Part shown: in pieces, positions 10,601-20,639 of the stretch
How positions within the stretch are numbered: the stretch's first letter is position 1
How the letters are laid out: the number at the start of each line of letters is the position of its first letter
NCBI GenBank assembly: GCA_049487715.1
Contig: CP150551.1
Location: 248,001 to 312,000 of the forward strand
From: Pycnococcus provasolii
Lineage: Eukaryota > Chlorophyta > Pseudoscourfieldiophyceae > Pseudoscourfieldiales
Length of the DNA: 64,000 bases
Direction: 5' to 3'
Notes under the pieces: generated by a model
The model's input: only the letters and a program-made list of their open reading frames with translations
Told to the model about the DNA's origin: nothing
The model's database searches: none
Translations under genes and position numbers: made by a program

Positions 10601-10766
10601 GTGCCTGCCACGACCCTCCGAGTGTGCCAGCGTTCACGACCGAAGCGACGCTCGTGGCGAGCGACGACGCCTTGCGCGCCGCGGCTGAGACGAACGCGAG
10701 CGTGTTTGCACTCGCATTCGCGGGGTGACTCTTCGTCGACGTCGAGGTGGTGGTGGTGGCGGACAT
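7656..10766 (-). CDS. VPS54: VPS54, GARP tethering complex subunit
   Basis: 1,036 residues from an ATG at 10766. The N-terminal half contains EVPEVFFRSDFDL, then YLDIVEVHLLGEIQSRSRAFF, the conserved Vps54 N-terminal coiled-coil region. The C-terminal half contains LRFFNARACSLVLSAGAM followed by LKSITARHLAHTRRAL, the signature of the Vps54-like domain. GARP (VPS51-54) tethers endosome-derived vesicles at the trans-Golgi network. Several low-complexity Ser, Asp and Ala runs (triplet repeats at about 9519-9541 and 10366-10391) interrupt the domains. It lies head-to-head with the mL53-like gene, with CCCTAA repeats between. Confidence 0.88.
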   Translation of the reverse strand: MSATTTTSTSTKSHPANASANTLAFVSAAARKASSLATSVASVVNAGTLGGSWQAHEDSYEPPPPPAAAQLADISMGDLAGYIRTVRSQLVQFESDRLAASQASSQVSSDAAQAAVELAETLNNAHDDDDDDDDPFAAAAHVSELPSTSSTSSQEQASTNTQRRLGEGLVKAMQEVPEVFFRSDFDLSTPDGFAMACAAAGGTTELAGTTAQTQTQQERLTHYLDIVEVHLLGEIQSRSRAFFDAARSMGHLSTAVAATSQYTTGMRSNVKHLAETTSTDAHRVRTLHARRRNLAATTSLLSLVAEAQSLSQTLDACLETGDYGGCLDVHAAVVRLLASRDGVASSLVALRALEHRANDALVSIDTCMREEVRLASTDRLGLAEAPGAIAEWAARAWADEAAEANKRASSSSSSSSSSANVTADAVFAAAAESCESMVARLGGPLETVQGDGDVAEAPKLGEVVYPALVGLCRRGALSDTIREEGYTLLAAVTDAVKSAAEEVVGSLLRRRQAMSNGHAHASDEANDDDDDDQTGGDGYGAAASVGSKLSKLKPGEFLAVMHTVRTVARPYVRLGWEWREAAEQVAADSDVAGTEMASEVRHAAHTLYRNLSEEVARRIAALLSLRRDASHDMTLEDVIRLAHVVHVCAYELDAPAPSQNTSTSPDRSGADNKASADMPHPRSHNIVSTALIDCARAFVSAMRARHMELLAACMEDETFARVDVDADVQVRLDDIVCSVADGPTVSPEGHTSESIPHIMLGGETYASFRTVHVLITSLHDVDVLMRCEDSDVYTSLAPSLCHHVADMLRFFNARACSLVLSAGAMSSAARLKSITARHLAHTRRALSLLMQVHKPLRQRLIDVLSPAAQKASLPGFDRVARDLFVHAEEVDAKFVAILREAMVRHMKKLKQEQAPSDELVAAALTKEVDTLARILRSVLSPSEHEPVMLRVAALMCRHFATELTPLMPPRETAVAVAADSDDGSKAAAPVPAQGDVTASRAYREASHIISHVRSLGLDAAEAEEAAEPLRDLVRVT

Positions 10767-10928
10767 TCAGGGAAGATTCAGAAATGGGTCGGGAGGGGCG
10801 ATCCCATCCCGCCTCAGCACTTCGGGAGGGCGAGGGGAGGGCGCTAACCCTAACCCTAATGCCCTAACCCCGGGACAGTCCCGGGAGCCTTTCTTTTTCT
10901 CTGCCCATCATCCTCCCTGTGTTTTGCC
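10767..10928. promoter_or_regulatory. Divergent promoter with CCCTAA tract
   Basis: A 162-bp bidirectional promoter between VPS54 and the mL53-like gene. It contains CTAACCCTAACCCTAATGCC and a further CCCTAACCCC at about 10842-10870, resembling plant telo-box elements that control translation genes. Confidence 0.5.
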
Positions 10929-11351
10929 ATGCCGCTCGCCGCTTTGTCCAAGGTGCGCTTCGTCTTCCCCTTCGGCGCAGCCAGGTACGCGCCTGAGGTG
11001 GAAGTAGGAACCAAGGCGGTCATGGCGCTCTACGCGCAGTTCACGCACGCCAACGCGAGAATGACGAACCCAGACTGCATACTCGAGTCGCACGTCCTAT
11101 CCACCAGAGAGCAGGAGCAAACACCACACGTCGTCGTGCAGTATTCGTCGGGAGAAACGCAAACCATTGACGCAACAGGGAAGGCACAAGCAGACCTGGT
11201 TAAGGCGATCGGTGCACGCTCAAGGGAAATGGCGACGGCCAAGTTCCTCAAGGAGAGCGAACTGCTCAAGGACGGACGCGGACTCAGATCTGAAAAAGGC
11301 GTTTTCACTGATATCGACAAAAAGGACACACGCGGACTCACAAAGCCTTGA
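10929..11351 (+). CDS. Probable mitochondrial ribosomal protein mL53
   Basis: 140 residues, ATG at 10929. The order KVRFVFPFG, then TNPDCILESHVL, then a VVVQYSSGETQTIDATG strand followed by a helix resembles the thioredoxin-like mL53/MRPL53 fold (short beta strands around 'N..C.i...v' and a 'v.f.dG....'). There is no obvious presequence, as in other mL53 proteins. The neighbouring gene is ribosomal eS24, and a telo-box-like promoter supports a translation role. A profile search is needed for certainty. Confidence 0.5.
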   Translation: MPLAALSKVRFVFPFGAARYAPEVEVGTKAVMALYAQFTHANARMTNPDCILESHVLSTREQEQTPHVVVQYSSGETQTIDATGKAQADLVKAIGARSREMATAKFLKESELLKDGRGLRSEKGVFTDIDKKDTRGLTKP

Positions 11352-11507
11352 GTGGAACCACTTCCATTCGTTTTTTTGTCTTTGTTTGTTGCTGTAACAT
11401 ATCACTGGCTGTTTGTGCTTTGACCTCTGTGTGGTCTGGTGTGTGCGTCGTGTGCGTTCCTTTCTTTCTTTTTTGTTTCAAGTGGCAAGTTACAAGGAAG
11501 TATCTCT

Positions 11508-12345
11508 CTAGTCAGACTTCTTGCTCTTCTTCACGCCACGGACCGAACGCATGCGGTTCTTGCGCTCCTTGAGCTGCTTTCGGCTGCCCGTCTTGGCCTT
11601 ATCCAAGCCGTTGCGGACCAGGCGGTACTTCGGCTCGAACTTCTTCGCCGCGTCCAGCGAGTCGTAGATGAGTCCAAAACCTGTGCTCTTACCTCCACCA
11701 AACTGCGTTTTGAACTGGAAGAGGAAGATGCACTGTTCGTCCTTGCAGTTGTACATCTTCGCGAGCTTCTCCTTCAGCTCCGATTTGCCAACATTGGCAC
11801 GGCCCGGGTGCAGCACGTCGATGACCTGGAGTGAAAAGTTTTTTTGTGAGGTTGGTTGTGTGTATCGAGTGCAAGTCAGCGTCTATAGTCTTTTTGTGAT
11901 ATGTCGAGATTAGGCAACCACTCCCAGTCCCTCGACGCGGGTCGCGAACACCGTCACACCCGCCGCGACGCGCGCTGCTGACGCCGTTCGTGCGTTGGCT
12001 GTGGCCTCGTCGATCGCCCAAACACGACGAGTGATCATCCCGTCCGCGCAAGTATTCCGTTCGCATATTAGCATATTACGCCACCTGACTCTATCCACAC
12101 CACACCGCGCGACGAGCGACAAGGGAGGTTCGTATCCAAACGCTCGAAACGAATCCAGCTCTGCCACCATCACCCCTCCCAACAACTCTCGCTAGAAACA
12201 CGCCACCGCCCAAACATCCCACCAAGCCGAGTTCCCGTCATTCTCCCGAGACTCCCTCCTTCCCGTTACGTACGAACTGCTTCCTGCTGAGCAGGCGGTT
12301 TGTCATGAACTTGCGCGTGCGAATCGTGCACCCCTTCTCGGACAT
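11508..12345 (-). CDS. RPS24: Ribosomal protein eS24, two exons
   Basis: Exon 1 is 12345-12274 (24 codons, starting [20 protein letters not shown]) and exon 2 is 11825-11508. The intron 12273-11826 (448 nt) begins GTACGT and ends CTCCAG after a T-rich stretch, and is phase 0. The joined 129-residue protein reads [15 protein letters not shown] across the junction and contains the family hallmarks [15 protein letters not shown] and [16 protein letters not shown]. It is a component of the cytosolic 40S subunit. The length fits the family (about 130 residues). Confidence 0.93.
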
Positions 12346-12605
12346 GGTGGCCGACTCTGTTTTTGTGAGGAGGGGAGGAGGGGGGATGGGCGCCGCCGAC
12401 ACCTCCCAAGGGGAAAGGGGAGACGAAGCCGAGAGGGGATACCCCTTCAACTCCCCGTAGACATGCGGTGATTGGGGGTTTGCAATTCAAAATCCACATG
12501 ATTGAAAATTCGGGGTTTGGTATTCGGTCAGGGTTTTGCCTTTATTTCCGTTTTCCGCGCCTCCTTCGCCTCCTTTGAACTACACCCCGCCCCTTGCAAG
12601 CCTCC

Positions 12606-13556
12606 ATGCCGTCGTCGCCGTCGGGCGTCGGCGCCGTCGGAATCCAGTGCGTGCAGTGCCACGCCACGCTCGCCTCCTCGGACGCTTTGGGCGCGCCACA
12701 CCCTCTGACGCAGGGACCCAAAGGATACCCCGTCGGGGGACGATCCATCATACGACTCGAGGCGACGGCGTACTGCGGATGCGGGTACTGCTGCGGGTGG
12801 GAATACGGCGCCGCGCTGGGACCCCTGCCGCTCTACGCGCCGCTAACCTGGGGACGACCGCGCGCCTCCGGGCATCGAACGCTGCCCATCCTGCCAAAAT
12901 TTCGAAAGAAACGAGCGCACCACCCCATTGACAGGTTTCGAGGACTCGCCGTCGGTGCGGTGGTCGGCGCTGCCGTCGGAACGTCACTCTGGGTCGGAAA
13001 GTGGGGCGTCAAGCCGCTGCTAACACGTGGGGAACTCGGACTGAGAAAAGCACTGTCGCAAAGACACGCGAACAGCGCGGCGGCATCGGCTCTCCCACAG
13101 TCGCAAAGGCTGCTGACCATGGCACTTGCGAGGAACGTCGAGGTCGGTGCGCTGACCGGAGCGGTGCTCGGCGCGTCCGTCATGCCCGTCGGACGGTACT
13201 GGGCGGAAACCAAACTTGCGGGCTTGCCGTACGAGGGAACCACTGCCAGCGGAACCGTGCCGAAGCGAGCAAGGCCACCACTCCTTAGCCGAGAGTGCCT
13301 GTTCCATCAGCCGCTTACCATACCCAGCCGACTTCTCACGCTGCAGTTCAAAGCCACGGAGGGTACCATCGCCGCGGATACGTCGCAGTATCCTCTCGGA
13401 ACGCGTATGCGAGTCCCTGGTTGGGGTTGGGGACGCGTCGAAGACAGAGGTGGTGCTATCCAAGGTGCATATCGCGTTGACCTCTACTACGACACACACT
13501 GGGAGGCACTCAGGTGGGGTCGTCGGCGTATCGCCGCAACCGTGCGCCGCAAGTAG
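12606..13556 (+). CDS. Unknown protein with two glycine-zipper hydrophobic segments
   Basis: 316 residues from the first ATG (12606). I do not recognise the family. The N-terminus has a CVQC pair and a Cys/Gly cluster (YCGCGYCCG). Two hydrophobic segments rich in small residues, LAVGAVVGAAVGTSLWVGKW (about 114-133) and VGALTGAVLGASVMPVG (about 175-195), look like packed membrane helices of the glycine-zipper type. The C-terminal ~70 residues include GTRMRVPGWGWGRVEDRGG, which resembles a small SH3/Tudor-like barrel. Divergent from eS24 across 260 bp. A plastid or mitochondrial membrane protein is possible. Confidence 0.6.
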   Translation: MPSSPSGVGAVGIQCVQCHATLASSDALGAPHPLTQGPKGYPVGGRSIIRLEATAYCGCGYCCGWEYGAALGPLPLYAPLTWGRPRASGHRTLPILPKFRKKRAHHPIDRFRGLAVGAVVGAAVGTSLWVGKWGVKPLLTRGELGLRKALSQRHANSAAASALPQSQRLLTMALARNVEVGALTGAVLGASVMPVGRYWAETKLAGLPYEGTTASGTVPKRARPPLLSRECLFHQPLTIPSRLLTLQFKATEGTIAADTSQYPLGTRMRVPGWGWGRVEDRGGAIQGAYRVDLYYDTHWEALRWGRRRIAATVRRK

Positions 13557-13722
13557 GCGCATGATGTGTGCCTAAAACAAAATGTGTAACATTACTGAAA
13601 AGAATTTGAGCAACAGGTGGTTTTGTTTATTACAAGTGATGACGGCAAAACACGTTTTCCAGAGAAAGAGAAAAAAATCAGATCGCGTCCCCAACTACAA
13701 GCCGTAAGGGTGGTCGTTGATT

Positions 13723-15126
13723 CTAGTGTCGACCCAAGCCAACCTTGCCGAAAATCACAGAGCTGTTGTGCCCTCCAAAGCCAAAGCTGTTGCTCAGCGC
13801 GGCGTGCACCTCCTGCTTCACCATCGTCGTGGGAATGAGGCTCATGTCAACGGCGGGCTCAGGGTCGTCAACGTTGATGGTTGGGTGAATCTCACCCGTG
13901 TGCACCGCCATCACGCTCGCCACGCCCTCAATACCTGCCGCGGCGCCAAGCAGGTGCCCCGTCATGCTCTTCGTGCCGTGGATCTTCAGGTGTTTTCCAG
14001 GCAACGCGTTCGTGATGGCGCGGTACTCCGCCATGTCGCCGGCAGGCGTGGACGTGGCGTGCGCATTCACGAGCGAAATGGCGTCGCGGTCAATGGACGC
14101 CTTCTCCACCGCCATGCTGATGCACCGCGACACGCCAGATCCATCTGGGCGAGGCTCCGTCATGTGGTGCGCGTCGCACGTCACCGCGCCTCCAATCAGC
14201 TCGGCGTAGATGCGCGCGCCGCGCGCGACGGCGTGCTCGTACTCCTCGAGCACGAGAATGCCAGCACCCTCACCCATGACGAAGCCGTCACGGTTTATGT
14301 CCCACGGCCTGCTCGCACCCTGAGGGTCGTCGTTCCGCGAGCTGAGAGCCTTGCATGCGATGAACCCCCCAATGCCGCTGCTCTCGATAGCAGCCTCCGT
14401 CCCACCGGCGAGCATGATGTCCGCCTCCCCTCTCTTTATGTGATCTGCGGCGTTCAGGTAGCAGTAGTTTGCGCTTGCGCACGCGGTGTTGATTGGGTAG
14501 TTAGGACCCTCGAATCCCGTCTCGATGGCGAGCAGAGCTCCTCCCATGTTGCTGATCGCGAACGGAATGCAGAACGGGTTCATTTTGCGGTGTCCGACTT
14601 CGTTGAGAATCTCGATGCTCTGCGACAGCGTCTTGATCCCTCCCATGGCACTTCCGATGAGCACGCCCGCCTTCGCCTTGTCGAGCTTTTCGTGCGCGTC
14701 TGGGTTGTGTTCCTTATCCAGTCCTGCGTCGATGAGCGCGCTGCGTCCGGCTGTCATGAGGTAACGAATGCAGTTGTCCGCGCGCCTCTCCATGCGCACA
14801 TTCATGAGTCCCCCCGAGCTGAAGTCCTTGATCTCTCCCGCAAACCGCGTGGGGAATCCCTCCGTGTCGAATCGTTCGATCATCGAGATTCCACTCCTTC
14901 CTTCGCACAGCGCCTGGTGGAAGTGCGCGACATCGTTCCCGAAGCACGACACGACACCTAGCCCCGTGACGACGACGCGACGAGCCTCCTCTCCAGACCC
15001 TCCAGACCCACCCCCAGAGGCGTATGTACGACCACCGCTACGACGACCACCGATACGAGACCGTAGGCTTACCGACGAGACCAAAGGCTTACCACCAAGG
15101 GAGTGCGACGGAGTCACAGCAGTCAT
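13723..15126 (-). CDS. KAS: 3-oxoacyl-ACP synthase (KAS I/II), plastid fatty-acid synthesis
   Basis: 467 residues, ATG at 15126. The first ~48 residues are Ser/Arg/Gly-rich and fit a plastid transit peptide. The condensing-enzyme triad is complete: Cys216 in NTACASANY, His356 in NAHATSTPAGD, His391 in TKSMTGHLLGAAAG, with Lys386. The enzyme condenses malonyl-ACP with an acyl-ACP in type II fatty-acid synthesis. KAS I versus KAS II cannot be decided by eye; plastid KAS I is more likely because of PINTACA and the overall length. Confidence 0.92.
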   Translation of the reverse strand: MTAVTPSHSLGGKPLVSSVSLRSRIGGRRSGGRTYASGGGSGGSGEEARRVVVTGLGVVSCFGNDVAHFHQALCEGRSGISMIERFDTEGFPTRFAGEIKDFSSGGLMNVRMERRADNCIRYLMTAGRSALIDAGLDKEHNPDAHEKLDKAKAGVLIGSAMGGIKTLSQSIEILNEVGHRKMNPFCIPFAISNMGGALLAIETGFEGPNYPINTACASANYCYLNAADHIKRGEADIMLAGGTEAAIESSGIGGFIACKALSSRNDDPQGASRPWDINRDGFVMGEGAGILVLEEYEHAVARGARIYAELIGGAVTCDAHHMTEPRPDGSGVSRCISMAVEKASIDRDAISLVNAHATSTPAGDMAEYRAITNALPGKHLKIHGTKSMTGHLLGAAAGIEGVASVMAVHTGEIHPTINVDDPEPAVDMSLIPTTMVKQEVHAALSNSFGFGGHNSSVIFGKVGLGRH

Positions 15127-16347
15127 TGCAAGAGCACTAGTGATGGCGGGAGTGATTTATTTGATGAACTGGGGGACAGAACAGATAGATGATGGGACAA
15201 TAAGAAGAGGTTTTGACGGTGGAGATTCAGATAAGATGGACTTCTTTGTCCCCCTCCCCCCTCTCCTCCCACCTGAGGGGGGGTTGTCAGCCTAGCCTGG
15301 TGGTGGCAGGCCTCGGGCAGTCGGGGATCCCCCTCTTGGCCTGAAGTGCTTGGGAGCAGGCAGCTATCTTTAGTCCTATGAGCTCGTCATCACGCACTCC
15401 TTCAGGCTTCAGCAGGGTACTTACTGTAAGCTTACGTTCAATCCTTCCTTCATTCGTGAGTAGTACTATGGCATGGCATGGCGTCACGTCTTCCTACTTG
15501 TATAGGTAGGTTGGGTCGGAACCAACGCGGGTTACCGCTTTGGGACTTGGTGCTCATAGTACCTCTTGTCCTTAGGCTAATAAGGTCGCGCATTCATGGC
15601 CCAGGGGGCACTCCGTCTTCCCTCTTTTTCATCTTCCATCTTTTGTGAGCTGCATTGATGAGTTGCTTTCGATTTCTTTTTTTTGAGCTCTCCCTTGATG
15701 TCCACGGGGATGTCTCATGCACGTGCATTGGGCATGGGGAGAGCAGCAAGCTTGATGACCGTTAATCACATATGCTAGGTAAGAGGAACGCGAACGCTTT
15801 CCAGTTATGTAAAGGTTACGCTTGCCAAGGAGGTGCTCCTTGGCCAAAGGAGGCCGCGTGTGCTTGCCAAGGAGGAGGACTTCTTTCCCGCGCGAGTCGA
15901 TGAAAAATGCGCGCGCGCCAAATGTACCATTGGAGAGCTGAAGGGGCTCCTTGACAACAAGCTTGCCCACTTTTCAACACGACGACTTCCCTCGCGACGG
16001 CGACGATGGAGGGCGGAGGACACGAGGACGAATCAAAAGTTCGAAAGTATCCGTTGGGACTCGCATGCTGCGAGCTTGCGCCTTGCATCGCCCACCAAGC
16101 GTGGCAGCTCGCTCGCCTTGCCGCCTAGGGCCTGGCCTGTGCCCTGCGCGTGCAGTGCAGTGCATGCAGCCCGACGACGACGACGCTCGGTCGATGCAAC
16201 CTCGCACAGCAAGCGTGCGTCGTCCCCTCGGGAAGCGAAAGAGCCTCGACGTGTTCCCTCGCCCAGGCCCCCTCCCCTCGCCCAACCACCTCGCCCGGCC
16301 CCGCCCTCCGCACCACCGAGCAAGCCCCTCACAACACAAGTTGCAAC
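15127..16347. other. Long intergenic region, possible decayed element
   Basis: About 1.2 kb between the KAS and centrin starts. A minus-strand open stretch at 15287-15487 reads like real protein (LKPEGVRDDELIGLKIAAC then QALQAKRG) and could be a remnant of a retroelement, but I cannot name it. A short ATGGC repeat lies at about 15469-15482. The part from 15830 to 16350 is GC-rich and pyrimidine-biased and is likely the centrin promoter and leader. Confidence 0.35.
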
Positions 16348-17440
<1,093 letters not shown>

Positions 17441-18067
17441 ATGCGTGCTCATCGCTGAGACATTGGCTGGGCCATGTCGATCCTTGGCCGTTTACGGTTG
17501 AGGAAGGTACTTCTTTTTCGCTTTTGGGAGGAGACGAGCAACGAAGATTTTTTTAACCAATATACAGAACTTTGTGTAAGAACGAACTTTCGACGGTTCG
17601 CCTCTTCCTGAAAAATCACTTTTTACGATACAATCTAAGATCAGATTCCTCCTCCTGTGCTCTTAGAACCTTCTTGCACAGACAGGCTGCTTCCATCCAT
17701 CCGCTTGCCTCCGATGACTTGGTAAATCATTTCACTGGCAAGGTTCACTCAAGAAACACAAGAGGCAACGCCACGCGACGTTTTCAATATGGTCTCACCA
17801 AGTCTAGTGTCCACACAGTACACACGCACACGTGCCTAGTTCCTTCAGGGACCACATGGTTAGGGTTTTACCACTATTCGGTTAGGGTTACGGTAGCTCC
17901 CCTCCGGAGCTCCCTCGACCTAAGGTTAGCTAGGGTTTAATCCGTGTGCCCCCTTCTTTAGTTTAGTTAGCCGCGTGGTTACGTGTCCTGCTCCCTCCGT
18001 GCCCCTTCCGGCCCCTGCCCCTTCCCTCTTCTTATCCTCTCCCCCAGGCTCGTTTCCTTGCCTTGTC
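17441..18067. other. Intergenic region with TTAGGG-like motifs
   Basis: Centrin 3' flank followed by the RNase J promoter. No gene is seen. Telomere-like motifs GTTAGGGTTTTAC, GGTTAGGGTTACGG and GCTAGGGTTTAA occur at about 17858-17940, within 210 bp of the RNase J start. Confidence 0.45.
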
Positions 18068-20359
18068 ATGTCGTTGTCGTTTCCCTCGACCGCAAGAATG
18101 CGCGCCACCAGCTCTGTGAATGCTCCTTCCTCGCCTCGGTCTGTGGTCGTCTGCTCGCTGCCCCCGCCAAGCAAGGCGGGAGGCCGAGGGGGGCGCGCGG
18201 GAGGCCGAGGAGGCCGAGGGGGAGGACGAGGAGGGCGAGGCGGCGGAGGAGGACGCTCTTCAGGACGAAACGCGCGAGGTCCGCGACTCTTCAAGAAGTC
18301 GTCGGGAACGGAACACATTGGAACGTCGCTGCGCCCGTCGGCGAACGCGCCATTCCCTGGACCCAAGGGATTTCGAGAAGGGCCGCCGCTGCGATTCCTT
18401 CCCCTGGGTGGTCTTGGAGAAATTGGCATGAACTGCGCTCTGCTGGGACACTACGACAGATACGTTCTCATAGACGCCGGGCTCATGTTCCCCGACTTTG
18501 ACGAGTTTGGAGTGCAGAAAGTACTGCCGGACACGTCGTTCATACACGCGTGGCGCGACCGCATCGAGGCGCTCGTCATCACGCACGGGCACGAGGACCA
18601 CATCGGGGCATTGCCTTGGGTGCTGCCCGCGCTCGACGCACGCACCAAGATCTACTGCACTGGTTTCACGCTCGAGCTCGTCAAGCACAGGCTGCGCGAG
18701 TACGGCCTGTGGGACGAAAGCAGGTTCGTGCGCATCGACATGGGAGACAGGTTCGCGTGTGGGCCGTTCGAGGTGGAGCCCGTGCGCGTCACGCACAGCA
18801 TTCCCGACTGCGCGGCACTCGTGTTCCGCTGCGACGATGGAACCGTTGTTCACACGGGCGACTGGAAAATTGACGAAAACCCCGTCGACGGCCAGGAGCT
18901 CAACCGCACGCGCTTCGAGGAAATATCCAAGGAGGGCGTGACCATGCTGATGTCTGACTCGACGAACGTGCTCGCTCCCGGACGATCGACGTCGGAGGCT
19001 GACGTCACCGAAGCGCTCATCCGACGCATCTCGAGCCACAAGTCGGGGCGCGTCATCGCCACGCAATTTGCGTCCAACGTGCACCGCCTTTCATCCATGA
19101 AGCAGGCTGCGGATGCAAGCGGGCGGCAGATCTGCTTCATCGGAACCAGCCTTTACGTGTACTCCGAGGCGGCGGCGCGAGCGGGACAGGCGCCCCTGGA
19201 CCTCGACAAGCTCGTTCCAATGGAGCGCATCGACGACGTGGATCCCGACCGCCTGCTCATCGTCACCACGGGCAGCCAGGGCGAGGAGCGAGCGCAGCTC
19301 ACGCTTGCGGCAAACGATGCGAGCAACCGCCTGTCACTGCGTCCAGATGACCTCGTCGTGTACTCCGCGAAGATGATCCCTGGAAACGAGAAGCAGGTGA
19401 TGGACATGGTGAACCGTCTGAGCTCACGCGTCGGCGAGGTGGCGATGGGCCGTGGCGAGCGCCTGCACACGTCGGGTCACGCGTACCGCGATGAGCAGGA
19501 GGAAATTATTAACATTATCAAGCCTCAGCACTTCTTGCCCATACACGGCGAGTACGCCTTCTTAAGAGCGCACGAGCAGGTTGCGCGCGAGACGGGCGTG
19601 CAGCACACGCAGGTGATTCGCAACGGGCAGATGATTGGTTGCTCGCATCTGCGCAACGGCAACGTCGTCAGCAGCGGGTTCAGCTTGCTCGGTCAGGCGA
19701 ACCTGCGCCTCTTCTACAACGACGGCGAGCAGACGACGGGTGATCGGCAGGACATGCGCATCGAGGAGCGAGTGAGCATCGCCAAGGAGGGCATCGTGTG
19801 CGCGAACGTGGTGTACTGGCCCGAGTCGGAGGTTATCGAGGACGTGGAGGATGAGGTTGCGGCACGGGAGGTGTTCACTGGCCGCCTGGGGTGCCGTGTG
19901 CAGCTGACGACGCGCGCTCTATTTGCGGATGGCGGAAAGCTTCTGGTGACGGTGCGATCGTGGATATCGTCCGCGGTGAACAATCTTCCAAGCGACAGCT
20001 CGGAAGACGAGGTCAAGACCGTGGTCACGAACGCAATTAGCAGCAGTGTTTGGAAGCTACTGAAGAAAAAGCCGGAAATTGTCGTGTTCTCGATGCCGGG
20101 AAGTCCGCGCATGGAGGCGGACGACGGCTCGGACTTAAACTTTGAGAGCATCGGAACGGCTGCCGCCGGACAAGGTGGCGGCGGACGTGGCGGAGGGCGT
20201 GGTAGAGGTGGTCGCGGAAGAGGACGTGGAGACCGTCGCGCGGCGACGCGCAGAGGACGTGGTGGAGGCGGTGGAGGCGGCAGAGGTGGTGGTGGCGGCG
20301 GTGACAGGAAGTGGCCGCGTCGCGATCGGGCGAATCGCCCGGACGTCGAGTTTCCTTAA
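18068..20359 (+). CDS. RNJ: RNase J, plastid ribonuclease with RGG boxes at both ends
   Basis: 763 residues from ATG 18068; 31 upstream open codons look like a non-coding leader. Residues 1-35 suit a transit peptide. Residues 38-65 are a GGRGGRG-type run. The metallo-beta-lactamase/beta-CASP core follows, with the zinc motif HGHEDH at 173-178, then HTGDWK, a beta-CASP region, and SGHAYRDEQEE plus PIHGEYAFLRAH as the C-terminal metal and RNA-binding motifs. RNase J does 5'-to-3' exonuclease and endonuclease work on chloroplast transcripts. A second RGG block (about 690-745) replaces the GT-1 DNA-binding domain found on land-plant RNase J. Fine. Confidence 0.9.
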   Translation: MSLSFPSTARMRATSSVNAPSSPRSVVVCSLPPPSKAGGRGGRAGGRGGRGGGRGGRGGGGGRSSGRNARGPRLFKKSSGTEHIGTSLRPSANAPFPGPKGFREGPPLRFLPLGGLGEIGMNCALLGHYDRYVLIDAGLMFPDFDEFGVQKVLPDTSFIHAWRDRIEALVITHGHEDHIGALPWVLPALDARTKIYCTGFTLELVKHRLREYGLWDESRFVRIDMGDRFACGPFEVEPVRVTHSIPDCAALVFRCDDGTVVHTGDWKIDENPVDGQELNRTRFEEISKEGVTMLMSDSTNVLAPGRSTSEADVTEALIRRISSHKSGRVIATQFASNVHRLSSMKQAADASGRQICFIGTSLYVYSEAAARAGQAPLDLDKLVPMERIDDVDPDRLLIVTTGSQGEERAQLTLAANDASNRLSLRPDDLVVYSAKMIPGNEKQVMDMVNRLSSRVGEVAMGRGERLHTSGHAYRDEQEEIINIIKPQHFLPIHGEYAFLRAHEQVARETGVQHTQVIRNGQMIGCSHLRNGNVVSSGFSLLGQANLRLFYNDGEQTTGDRQDMRIEERVSIAKEGIVCANVVYWPESEVIEDVEDEVAAREVFTGRLGCRVQLTTRALFADGGKLLVTVRSWISSAVNNLPSDSSEDEVKTVVTNAISSSVWKLLKKKPEIVVFSMPGSPRMEADDGSDLNFESIGTAAAGQGGGGRGGGRGRGGRGRGRGDRRAATRRGRGGGGGGGRGGGGGGDRKWPRRDRANRPDVEFP

Positions 20360-20639
20360 AAAGAATAATTAATGAATCTGTTTGAGTTGTAATGTATTCA
20401 TCAGGAGCATAATGTTTGTTTGTAGTAGAAAATAACATTCATGTTTTCGTCTCGTCGTAGGACACGCGCTTGTTCGGTGATGGTAGAGACATGCATTTCA
20501 GCGTGGTATTGAGAAGAAAAAATTTGTAACAATGCTTCAATGTTTTGTGGCAAGTTCGTTTTAAGCTCAGCTGCAACATTCCACGCTTTCTCTGTTTGTA
20601 GTAGTTTTGTCACAAATGCTGTGTTCAACTACATGCTGG

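Noticed and set aside
13717-14961. 414-residue open stretch on the plus strand
   Set aside because: Exactly antisense to the KAS gene, whose catalytic motifs are intact; the stretch shows only Arg/His/Val-rich composition.
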